From Streptosporangium carneum (GTDB lineage: Bacteria > Actinomycetota > Actinomycetes > Streptosporangiales > Streptosporangiaceae): 64,000 nt of DNA. The notes beneath the pieces are model-generated. The model ran no database searches. It was given only the letters and a program-made list of their open reading frames with translations, and had not been told where the DNA came from. Shown here one piece after another: positions 8,701-17,000 of the stretch (positions are counted from its first letter, which is position 1; every line of letters begins with the position of its first letter). The stretch lies in the NCBI RefSeq assembly GCF_027922005.1, contig NZ_BSEV01000005.1, forward strand, positions 327,278 to 391,277, read 5' to 3'. A program made the position numbers and the translations under genes.

Positions 8701-9735
8701 CCCATACTCGCCGGGCACCACGGGCAGGTGAACGCGGTGGCCTTCAGCCCGGACCGCCGGTTGCTGGCCACCGGCACCTACCTGTCGACGCGGCTGTGGG
8801 AGACGACGGAGACGGAGACGGGAGTGCAGGGCAGGCCGTCGGCGGTCCTCCGGGGGCACACCGACAACGTTCGGGCGGTGGTCTTCACCCCCGACGGGCG
8901 CACACTCGTCACGGGAGGCCTGGATGGCACGATCCGGCTGTGGGACGTCACCGATCCCGGCCGCCCGGTCTCGCTGGCCGTCGCCGACGCCGGACTGGGG
9001 AACGTGTTCGCCGCCGCCCTCAACCGCGACGGTCGTACGCTCGCCGTCGCGGGGGAGGAGCCCGGCGTGGGGCTGTGGGACATCGGCGACCGGCGCGCAC
9101 CCCGCCTCCTGGTCAGGCTGACGGGGCATACCGACAGCGTCCACGCGCTGGCGTTCGGGCCCGACGGCCGTACGCTGGCCACCGGCGGCGGCGACCGCAC
9201 CGTGCGGCTGTGGGACGTCGCCGACCCCGGTGATCCCACCGAGGCCGCCGTGCTGGACGGACACGGCGGCGCGGTGTCGGCGGTCGCCTTCAGTCCCGAC
9301 GGAAGGACGCTGGCCACCGCGAGCGGCGACCACACCGCGCGGCTGTGGGACGTCGCGACGCCGTACCGTCCGGTCCTCACGGCCACGCTGGCGGAGCACA
9401 CCGACGCCGTCGACGCCGTCGCCTTCAGCCCCGACGGGCGCACGCTCGCCACCGCGAGCGTCGACCGCACCGCCCTGCTGTGGGACCTCGCCGCCCCGTC
9501 GGGCCCCCGGGTGAGCGCCGCGCTCACCGCCCACCTCGGGGCGGTCTCGGCGCTGGCCTTCAGCCCCGACGGACACACGCTCGCCACCGCGTCGCAGGAC
9601 GCGACCGCCCGCCTGTGGCCGATCGACCTCACCCGGGTCTCACAGGAGGTCTGCGCGCTCGCCCATCCCCGCCTCACCCACGCACAATGGGACCGCCGCT
9701 TCCCCGGTCTGACCTTCACCCCACCCTGCGGCTAG
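5713..9735 (+). CDS. HTH-STAND NTPase-WD40 repeat protein
   Basis: A 1340-residue signal-transduction NTPase. Residues 15-75 form an XRE-like helix-turn-helix (LRELAGLTVRDVTRSTGIPG). CPYRGLAGFQPEDAEWFHGR then marks the start of an nSTAND1-type NTPase, with Walker A GPSGAGKS at 149-156 and a Walker B-like VVVVDQFEEVF near 280. Between them lies an acidic Gly/Pro/Glu/Val-rich insert (about 180-255). One membrane span is predicted near 605-629. About fourteen WD40 blades occupy 690-1310, most with a DGRTLAT...RLWD pattern. GTG 5713 follows GGGAGG. Such proteins are ligand-gated switches proposed to act in signalling or defence; the trigger is unknown. Confidence 0.9.
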   Translation: MSDKSPKGDKSGLTDIVSRQEFARELTSLRELAGLTVRDVTRSTGIPGSTVGGYFAGAHLPNQKALADVLAACGVTDPDELTHWREALLVVRRAPGRRPASAPCPYRGLAGFQPEDAEWFHGRERLTAELTARVTRLTRDGGGVLAVVGPSGAGKSSLLRAGLIPALGGPRAVVLTTPKELTDPGRPTGSGDVTEPGEPVAFEDVTPGEPVASGDVTEPGEAVSTGPVAAEEPVSGPTASSVPDPPASVPDPLAVLARWCGQAEVAPGAGGPVVVVDQFEEVFTEWHDGARRRAFVAALSEAGRAASTHAAASSALPPKTVVVLGMRADFYGEALRDPALARVLQDGQILMGPMTREEVEDAIVKPAVRARIDVEEGLVELILRDLAPAFAGRDADAGEAAHDAGALPLLSHALLATCEAGRRRRLTVAAYRDGGGIHGAIAHTAEAVYKSLDEERRALTHRLFLRLVRVSDDGADTRRRVRGADLAGEDGRLGAIVDAFVEARLLTAETDTVTVTHEALLRTWPRLRAWIAADRTGLLVGQRLAEAAEQWEGEGRDPAALYGGARLAAAQRWLDTTRQDPAPPLLRAFVAACERHERRRARRLYQVVAALCALVVATACAAVLAVRANGEAERQRDQALSGKVANEARGLHAADPALAAQLVLAAHRLAPTAESRGGLLSTVGDHYATRLTEHTNAVYAAEFSPDGRIMASASLDRTVRLWDVADRHRPVPLATITGHTEGVTSLAFGPGGRVLASAGDDRTARLWDLSDLRRPVALGVLAGHGQGVIGLAFSPDGRTVATASYDRTAKLWDVSDPRRPVALATLKGAKSALSGVAFSPDGRTLVVTAFEKTVRLWDVADPRRPARLPDLRGHGDRVLCAVFSPGGRLLATGGFDNTVRLWDVADPRRVRELPTLTGHEGGVVAAAFTADGHTLATGSYDRTIRLWDVTDPAFPSAPAVLNGHSGTVYTVAFTPGGDALASGGGDDSVRLWDLRRPILAGHHGQVNAVAFSPDRRLLATGTYLSTRLWETTETETGVQGRPSAVLRGHTDNVRAVVFTPDGRTLVTGGLDGTIRLWDVTDPGRPVSLAVADAGLGNVFAAALNRDGRTLAVAGEEPGVGLWDIGDRRAPRLLVRLTGHTDSVHALAFGPDGRTLATGGGDRTVRLWDVADPGDPTEAAVLDGHGGAVSAVAFSPDGRTLATASGDHTARLWDVATPYRPVLTATLAEHTDAVDAVAFSPDGRTLATASVDRTALLWDLAAPSGPRVSAALTAHLGAVSALAFSPDGHTLATASQDATARLWPIDLTRVSQEVCALAHPRLTHAQWDRRFPGLTFTPPCG

Positions 9736-9890
9736 CGCTGTGACCGCATGCCTCCACCGGATTCGTGGTGCTTTCAAGCGCCGGTACGGCGAGTGCCGGC
9801 ACGGACATGTCCGGCGCCTTCGAACGGCGCGCGACCCGGTGAACGTTCCCGGTGACAGCCCTGGCGTGACGGCGCGTTCGCCCACCCTCG

Positions 9891-11219
9891 TCACCGGGCC
9901 GGACGGTCGGCTCTCACCAGTTCGTGGAACTCACGGGCGGCGGGCAGCGCCTTGGCCTGCTGGGGGAGGGAGGCCAGGAGTTCGGACGCGATCCTGCGGC
10001 GGGCGGCCGTGACGGGGAGAGGGGTTGTGACGTCGAGGGCATGGCTCAGTCCTTCGGCCATGTCACGGTCTCGGACCAACCCCCAGGCCTGGAGGAGACC
10101 GATGTTGGCCTTTCCCCCGACTTTCTCCGGTGGGGACGTCGCCAGCGCCTGTTCCAGCATGGGCATGGCCGTCGTGGTGTCCCCGAGCTTGATGAGCACG
10201 AAGGCCTCGGCGTACTGGATGCTCGCCGTCGGCATGCCCCACACGGAGATGTGATCGTCGGTCACAGCGGACGGGAGACGCTCATGGGCTTCTCTGAGAT
10301 CATGGAGAGCCCTGTGGGCGAGGTCGGTCTGCCCTTGTGCGGCAAGGACGCGGCTGCGGGTCTTCAGAGCCTCGACCAGGCCGTGACATGGGCGGCCGTC
10401 GGCGAGATGCAGGGCCTCCCCTACCAGCGTGTCGGTGGCCGACCCGAGACGACGTAGATAGAACGAGTGGGAGGCCTCGATGGCGCGCACCCACACCCTC
10501 AGCTCGCGGTCTCCCGAAACGTCGGCGGCGGAGCGGGCGGCACGCCAGGAACGCCAGCCCGCGCGGGCCCCTGAGATCTCGACCAGGTCGAGTGCCATGA
10601 ATGTCGCCAACTGGGCGTAGACCCGCAGCAAGGTGTTGCGGTCGCCCTGGTCTCGGGTGCGAAGCAGGGCCTGCTCCAGGTCACGGATGTCGCCCGTCAG
10701 GTCGGCGACCCTGGAGCCCGGCGGTTCAGTCCAGACGCCCTGGGCGTAGTCCCAGGCGATCTGCTCCCAGTCGTCCATGCTGTTGTCGGCGGCGTGGCCG
10801 GTGATCTGCCTGAGGCCCGAGTGCAGGGCGTCGACGGCGGAGGCGGAAATGCCGGAACCGGCGCTGAGAATCGTCAGGAACTGGAGAAAAGCGCGACGTT
10901 CCACATCGTCCTCGTTGCGAGATGGTGGATTTGTGTCCTTTCCACTTTCGCGTACCTCTTCAATTTCGGCAATAAGGTCGCGAAGCGCAATAAGATGCCC
11001 GCCGGTCCCCAGCGCGTTGTCGATTCCTCTGACGTGGTCGGAGTGCGGGCGGCCGAGCCCGCGCTCCCACCTCGACAACTCGCCCTGGTCGACGAGGGCC
11101 GCTTTGGCCAGCTCACGCTGCGACAGCTGACGGACGTCCTCGCGCCAGTGGCGTATGCAGGCGCCGAGCAGATGCCACGGTGACGTGTCGGGACGGACCG
11201 GTTCGCTCATGTACGGCAT
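9891..11219 (-). CDS. XRE-family regulator with TPR-like C-terminal domain
   Basis: A 442-residue regulator. The N-terminal helix-turn-helix (LSQRELAKAALVDQGELSRW near 35-55) is followed by helical TPR-like repeats. This is the layout of actinomycete XRE/TPR regulators, which sense small peptides or signals. I start it at ATG 11217-11219 behind AGGGGGAG, although the frame stays open upstream. A divergent small gene at 11395 is a recurrent partner of such regulators. An inverted repeat at 11233-11259 next to the ribosome site suggests autoregulation. Confidence 0.85.
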   Translation of the reverse strand: MPYMSEPVRPDTSPWHLLGACIRHWREDVRQLSQRELAKAALVDQGELSRWERGLGRPHSDHVRGIDNALGTGGHLIALRDLIAEIEEVRESGKDTNPPSRNEDDVERRAFLQFLTILSAGSGISASAVDALHSGLRQITGHAADNSMDDWEQIAWDYAQGVWTEPPGSRVADLTGDIRDLEQALLRTRDQGDRNTLLRVYAQLATFMALDLVEISGARAGWRSWRAARSAADVSGDRELRVWVRAIEASHSFYLRRLGSATDTLVGEALHLADGRPCHGLVEALKTRSRVLAAQGQTDLAHRALHDLREAHERLPSAVTDDHISVWGMPTASIQYAEAFVLIKLGDTTTAMPMLEQALATSPPEKVGGKANIGLLQAWGLVRDRDMAEGLSHALDVTTPLPVTAARRRIASELLASLPQQAKALPAAREFHELVRADRPAR

Positions 11220-11232
11220 GAGAGCTCCCCCT

Positions 11233-11259
11233 GATGGGCGATGGGAAGGACGGCCCATC
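11233..11259. promoter_or_regulatory. Inverted repeat upstream of XRE/TPR gene
   Basis: GATGGGC (11233-11239) and GCCCATC (11253-11259) form a perfect 7-bp inverted repeat with a 13-bp spacer, immediately before the XRE/TPR start. It may be an operator or a leader hairpin. Confidence 0.4.
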
Positions 11260-11370
11260 GGCATTTCCCTTTGAAGGATCGTGAAGCTCTTCCACTATGG
11301 CATCCACAAGCGGAAAAGACCCTGTAAACGGCGGGTCCGCCTGGCGCGCCACACGACCAGACGGACCCTT

Positions 11371-11393
11371 GATCAGGAAACGAGGTCCTGATC
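11371..11393 (+). promoter_or_regulatory. Hairpin carrying the ribosome site of the 73-residue protein
   Basis: GATCAGGA (11371-11378) pairs perfectly with TCCTGATC (11386-11393). The purine-rich loop AACGAGG contains the only plausible Shine-Dalgarno sequence. The ATG is two bases beyond the stem. This geometry could gate translation. Confidence 0.5.
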
Positions 11394-11394
11394 C

Positions 11395-11616
11395 ATGACC
11401 CAGACTAAAAGCGATTCCTCTGTTTCCGTAATACCCGGATGGCGGGTGATCCTCAGCGACAGGGGACGAATGTGGGCATCTCGGGTCGTCCCCTTCACCG
11501 AGTCGCAGTTCGACGCCGGGGCGGAGCGGACGGTCGACGCCGACACCCTGGAGGAGTTGCGGGCCGAGGTCGACCGGCAGGAGGCCGTGGCCGCCGGCGA
11601 TCTCCGTACCCCCTGA
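11395..11616 (+). CDS. Small conserved protein next to XRE regulator, function unknown
   Basis: A 73-residue soluble acidic protein with no signal peptide or membrane segment. Its core (GWRVILSDRGRMWASRVVPF, then AGAERTVDADTLEELRAEV) resembles small proteins that often accompany XRE/TPR regulators in actinomycetes; that resemblance is from memory. It diverges from the regulator across a 175-bp promoter region. Its ribosome site lies in the loop of a hairpin. It may be a partner or target of the regulator. Function unknown. Confidence 0.7.
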   Translation: MTQTKSDSSVSVIPGWRVILSDRGRMWASRVVPFTESQFDAGAERTVDADTLEELRAEVDRQEAVAAGDLRTP

Positions 11617-11696
11617 GGCAGGTGCGGCGGCGTCCTTCCCCGGCGCGCCGCCGTGCCGTACGTCATGCGGCCCGAGAGGACCCGGGCCGGGGCGGC

Positions 11697-12179
11697 TCAG
11701 GGACGGCGCTGCCACTCGAAGGCGGGGTCGCCTTCGATGTACTGGCCGGGACAGAGGACCGAGAACCGGGACATCCACAACTCCTGGCCGCCGTACGGAA
11801 TGGCCGCGGCCGCCCAGTCCGCCCGCCACTTCCCGAGGTGCAGGCCGCCGTTGTGGTAGGCGCGGGCGGCGTACAGCGGGGTGCCGTCAGCCTCGTGGCC
11901 ACAGACGATCGCGTCGCCCGGGGAACCACTCGGGACGTTCCACACGCCACCGGAGTTGTCGCTCAGCTGGTGTGTCCACACCTCGACCCCGTCGACCCAC
12001 ACCTCCTGGCCGCCGTGGGGGATGGCGGCCTTGTGCCAGTCGGCTCGGATCTTTCCGAGGTGCAGGCCGCCCGCGTACGCGGCCCGTGCGATGTAGAGGA
12101 TCTGGTGGTCTTGTTCGAAGCCCGCCTGTCGTGCGTCCGGCGGCAGCCCGTTCCAGGGGGTAAAGCGTGCTGTGACCAT
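11697..12179 (-). CDS. DM9 (DUF3421) repeat protein
   Basis: A 160-residue protein built of two DM9-like repeats. The first (about 27-75) contains LYIARAAYAGGLHLGKIRAD and IPHGGQEVWV; the second (about 90-150) contains LYAARAYHNGGLHLGKWRAD and IPYGGQELWM. DM9 domains are best known from insects and from mannose-binding oyster lectins, so a carbohydrate-binding role is possible. There is no signal peptide with this start. ATG 12177-12179 follows AAGGTG; an upstream ATG would add a short tail without a better site. It stands alone. Confidence 0.8.
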   Translation of the reverse strand: MVTARFTPWNGLPPDARQAGFEQDHQILYIARAAYAGGLHLGKIRADWHKAAIPHGGQEVWVDGVEVWTHQLSDNSGGVWNVPSGSPGDAIVCGHEADGTPLYAARAYHNGGLHLGKWRADWAAAAIPYGGQELWMSRFSVLCPGQYIEGDPAFEWQRRP

Positions 12180-12382
12180 GAGGTCACCTTGTGTCATGAC
12201 GCTGCGTGCCGCAATACTCGGTGACCAACCTCGGTCGGCGATCTCGCCGACCATCCGGACAATCCATCATCGGTGAGGACCCCTCCCACGGGTGGGGACG
12301 TCCGGCCCGCGCGGCCAACCGTCGGCGTGCCCGGTCTCCGGGCGGCCCCTGGGAGCGGGGTGATCGTTGGTAGTGTCGCGTC

Positions 12383-13036
12383 ATGTCCCAGACGTCCGGA
12401 TCGCCCGCCGGTCCCGTCACCGCCGACGACGTTCAGCGCGCCGTACGGCTGGCGGTCGCCGCCCTGCGCCCGGCGCTCGCGGCGGACTGGGACGTCAGGG
12501 CGGGCTCCCTGGAGTGGAGCTGCTGGGAGACCGTCGAGCACCTCGCCGACGACCTGTTCTCCTACGCGGCCCAGCTCGGGCCCGAGACACCCCCGCTGGA
12601 CGACCACGTCCCGTTCGCCTGGATCAGGAAGAAGCCGGGAGGCCCGGCGAACGTGATCTTCGCGGACCGCCGTCTCGGCCCCGCGGGGCTGCTCCAGGTG
12701 CTGGAGGCGTGCGGGACCATGCTGGCCGCCGTGGTGCGCACCGCCTCACCGCAGGCGCGCGCGTTCCACGTCTTCGGGGTCGCGGATCCGGAGGGCTTCG
12801 CGGCCATGGGCGTGGTGGAGACCCTGGTCCACATCCATGACGTCGCCGAGGGGCTCGGCGTCGCCTGGGAACCGCCCGCCGACCTGTGTGCCCGGACCCT
12901 GACCCGCCTGTTCCCCGACGCCCCGGCCGACACCGACCCCTGGCCCGCCCTCCTGTGGTCCACCGGCCGCGCCGACCTCCCCGGCCGCCCCCGCCCCACC
13001 TCCTGGCGCTGGCACGGCGCCCCTCGTGCCCTGTAG
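12383..13036 (+). CDS. DinB/maleylpyruvate isomerase-like metal-binding protein
   Basis: A 217-residue protein with the four-helix DinB/MDMPI architecture. LEWSCWETVEHLADDLFSYA holds one likely metal-ligand His (His53), and LVHIHDVAEGL near residue 150 supplies the others. In actinobacteria such proteins are often mycothiol-dependent transferases or isomerases. The C-terminal tail (TDPWPALLWSTGRADLPGRP) is typical of actinobacterial members. The exact reaction cannot be told. It is monocistronic, starting at ATG 12383. Confidence 0.75.
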   Translation: MSQTSGSPAGPVTADDVQRAVRLAVAALRPALAADWDVRAGSLEWSCWETVEHLADDLFSYAAQLGPETPPLDDHVPFAWIRKKPGGPANVIFADRRLGPAGLLQVLEACGTMLAAVVRTASPQARAFHVFGVADPEGFAAMGVVETLVHIHDVAEGLGVAWEPPADLCARTLTRLFPDAPADTDPWPALLWSTGRADLPGRPRPTSWRWHGAPRAL

Positions 13037-14027
13037 CCCTTCTTCGCGAAAGCAGTGTCCGTACTTCGCGAAGGACGAACGGAGAGCAGAAAACTCATCC
13101 CCCAATAAGGAATCTGGTAGAGAGGAGTCGCTCGTCTAGCTTGCGGTGTTCGAGGGTGAGTTGTGATGGCCCTTCGGGGCCGGGACGCGGCCCGCCGGAC
13201 GAGTCGGCGAACCTTTGAACGCGGCGGAAGGCCGGAGACTCCGGTGACAAGGGAGCGATGAAGGTGTCGGTTGCCTCGTCGGAAAGCGTGCAGGACAGGT
13301 CATCCCATCCGTTGCCGATCCGGCGAAGGCGGTGGGTGCGTCGTGCGGTGAAGGTGCTCGTACCGATTCTGCTGCTCTACGCGTTTCGCCGCCGAACGGC
13401 CGTCTTTCGTCGAGGACGGATGCGATCTCACGGCGTGTCGGCTTGGTCGCATAATGCTGAACATACTTTGTAAGGGCGGTGGGCGACGGTCGCTGCATCG
13501 ATGACGCTCGTCCTCGGTGTGCGACCGTTCTGCGCTTCATGACGGTTCGACGTGCTGCCACCTGGCTGACGTCGATCTCAGCCGGGCCTGGACGGCTGCT
13601 CGGTGTCCGTCGCGCGGAGGCCCGCGCCATGGTGGCGCGGGGGTGCTTCTCCATTCCCCGTGTCGCCCTTCCCGGATGCCTTCTGCCTTCTGGTTCCAGT
13701 GTGGCGTCTCGACCCAACTCACTGTCACTTTTTCTTTGAGGTGACGTTTCGTGTTCCTGGAGACGCCGGGCGTTCTGACTGTGTTGGCCCAGAAGTGGAA
13801 GTAGAGAAAGTCAAGATGTGAAAAAGTGATCTCTCTCACCTGGAGATGGTGTTTATTATATTTGTTACTTAAGTAAGTCTTGTTTGCTGGAACGGTTGAT
13901 GTATACCTTCTGGTCGTCTACCGAGTCGTATGCTCCGAACCGCTCTCTTCATCCTTTGTTGGGGTTTCTTTCGGGCGAGGTGAGCGGGCGTCGGGCTGCC
14001 TGGTGAGAGGTCGGAGGGTGACGGCGT
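13037..14027. other. Long intergenic region with AT-rich right half
   Basis: About 990 bp without a convincing gene. One frame at 13258-13473 would encode a 71-residue basic peptide with a possible membrane segment, but ribosome spacing and codon use are poor. From about 13720 the DNA turns unusually AT-rich for this genome (for example tttattatatttgttactt near 13850), and probably holds the promoter of the RHS gene. A 25-bp word shared with position 22729 lies at 13454. Confidence 0.6.
13454..13478. repeat. Left copy of repeat bracketing the RHS block
   Basis: The word beginning ATGCTGAACATACTTTGTAA matches 22729-22753 at 22 of 25 positions, in the same orientation. One copy lies before the RHS toxin gene, the other after its candidate immunity gene. 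Confidence 0.6.
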
Positions 14028-17000
14028 ATGCGCCGTACTTTGTCATGGCCGAATTCAGTCCGCTGGGTGTTCCTCTTAACCCTTGCAATTCTTCCGGGTC
14101 TGGTGCAAATCAGCGCCTTGCCCGCGCCCGCCGCCACTGGGAAGGTCCTTTCGGCGCAGCCACCTGATACTCCCGACCAGCTTTCGAGAACGGCGGCGGG
14201 TCTGCCGTCGCTCGTTTCCGAGAAGGCCACGGCGACTTCGGTCAAGGTCTCGGCGTCTCTCACTCGGAAGTTCTCCCGGCCGAAGGGGGCGTTGCCGGTC
14301 GAAGTGCGCACGCTGACGTTCACCGATTACTGCTCGGCCTATCCCGCCTACAACTCCGTCACGCTGTACGAGGCCGGTGCGGTGGTGGCCTACAGCGGGC
14401 ATGTGTGGACGGCGCGGGTGCAATCGGTCGGGCAGACACCCGGCGGTGGGTTCGGCGGGTATTGGATCGACGGCGGGGTCTGCCCGCCGCCGCCGGACCC
14501 CGACCCGACCGGGCAGCCGCCGTCGGTGACGCAGCTGTTCCCCACCGACCAGCTGCTGGTCGACTCCCGCACTCCGCTGCTGACGGCCGAGGGCCACAGC
14601 AACGACGACGACTATCCGGTGCAGTTCACCTTCAAGATCTGCGACAACGAGAACATGACCGGCAGCGGCTGCCAGTCCTCCGGTGAACTGGCCGAGGACG
14701 TGATGGTCTGGCGGGTCCCGGCCTCGCACAAGCTGGCCTGGAGCAAGCAGTACTGGTGGACGGTCAAGGTCAAGGACGCCCACAGCGGGGCAACCACCAC
14801 CAGCGGCAAGTGGACCTTCACCACCGGAGTGCGCCAGCCGGCCATCACCTCCCAGCTGGCCGCCCGCGGCGTCAACGGCCAGGAGTTCCAGCAGCTGGCC
14901 GGTAACTACACCACCACCGCCACCGACGCGTCGGTGACCAGCGCAGGGCCGCCTTTGTCGATCGTGCGCTCCTACAACAGCCTGGACCCGCGCCGCGACG
15001 GGTTGTTCGGGGCGGGCTGGTCGACCCGGTTCGACATGAAGGTCCTGCCCGAGACCGGCGGCGTGGTGGACACGCTGCTGGTGACCTACCCCGACGGCCA
15101 GCAGGTGCGTTTCGCCGCCAACGGCGACGGCACCTTCCAGCCGCCGCCGGGCATGTACGCCACCCTCGGCGAGGTGAGCGGCGGTGGGTGGCGGCTGATG
15201 GACAAGTCCTCCACCATCTACCTGTTCGACGCGCAGGGCCGGTTGACGAAGATCAGCGACGCGCACAACCGGGCGCTGGAGCTGGAGCGCGCCACCGACG
15301 GCAAGCTGACCAAGGTCTCCGCGCCGGGCGGCCGGTACCTGACCTTCGCCTGGACCGGCGGCCATGTGACGTCGGTGTCCACCCCGCCGGTCGACGGCGC
15401 CGCGCTGACCTGGACCTACACCTATGTGGGGGACCAGCTCACCGGGGTGTGCGCGCCGGTGGCGGCGCCGAACTGCACTGCGATCGAGTACGGCACCGGG
15501 TCGCTGTATCGCAGCAGTGTCCTCAACTCCGGCCCGCTGGGCTACTGGCGGCTGAACGAGACCACCGGCACCGAGGCCGCCGACTCCGGCAACGGTGCGG
15601 GCGTGGCCCACTACAGCGACGCGACACTGGGCCAGCCGGGCGCGCTGTCGGGCACCGCCGACAAGGCGGCGTCGTTCAACGGCGAGGCCAGCCTGTCGCT
15701 GCCGACCGACGACCTGAACCGGCTGCGGGGCACGGCCTCGTTCGAGACCTGGTTCAAGACCGGCGGGTCGGGCATCGTGATGCAGCTGGGCAGCTTCCTG
15801 GATGGGTGGACTTACCGCGAGCAGGGCATGCTGTACGTCGGCACCGACGGCAAGCTGCGCGGTCAGCTGCGCACTCGGCAGGGCGCCACCCCGATCGCGC
15901 CGATCACCTCGGCGGCGGCGGTCAACAACAACGCCTGGCACCACGTGGTGCTCACGCTGACCGAGACCGAGCAGCGGATGTATCTGGACGGCCAGCAGGT
16001 CGGCGTGCTGACCGGCGCCCCCAGCACCGACCGGGTGGACTCCGCCACAGTGGCCGCCGGGGAGATCATCGGCACCTGGCCGGCGGTTCCGACCTCCAAG
16101 GCGCTGCCCTACACCGGCCAGATCGACGAGGTGGCGCTGTATGATCACCCGCTGACCCTGCAGGAGGCGCAGGCGCACTACGCGGCCCGCACGTCGGCGC
16201 CGTACGAGCTGACGAAGCTCACCCAGCCGTCCGGGCGGGTGTGGGCGGTCAACACCTACGACGCCGCGACCGACCGGCTGAAGACCCACACCGACCAGAA
16301 CGGCGGTCTGTGGAAGATCGGCACCCGGGTCTACGACGCCAACACCGGCCTGGCCACGTTCACGGTCACCGACCCCAAGAACGAGTCCCTGAAGTACGTC
16401 CATGACGCCTGGCGCGGCTACCGGCTGGTGAGCCGGACCGACCAGCTCCTCAAGGTCACCTCCTACAGGTACGACACCGGCGGCTTCCTGACGAAGACCA
16501 CCGACCCCAACAACAACACCGTCGAGCAGGTCAACGACGCCCGGGGCAACGTCACCGCGGTCAAGACCTGCCGGGCGGCCGGTAACTGCCAGACCGCCTA
16601 CCACTCCTACTACCGCAACAGTGCTGACGAGTTCGACCCGCGCAACGACCAGGTGACCGCCACCCGGGACGCCCGCTCGAGCGGCGCCACCGACAACACC
16701 TACGCCACCGTCTCCGAGTACACCGCCCACGGTGAGCTGGCCAAGCAGACCACCCCAGCCACCTCGGACTTCCCCACCGGCCGATCGGACATCTTCACCT
16801 ACACCGACGGCACCGAGTCGGCGGTCGGCGGCGGCACCACCCCGGCAGGCCTGCCGAAGTCGAGCAAGAACGCCAAAAACGAGGAGACCACCTACCGCTA
16901 CACCGCGGCCGGTGACCTGGCCGAGCAGACCAGTCCGTCCGGGTTGGTCATCGAGTTCACCCACGACGCGGTCGGTCAGGTGATCTCTCGCAAGGAGATC

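Noticed and set aside
13258..13473. 71-residue basic peptide with possible membrane segment
   Set aside because: The ribosome site is too close to the ATG, codon bias is absent, and the tail runs through the flanking repeat; not strong enough to annotate as a gene.
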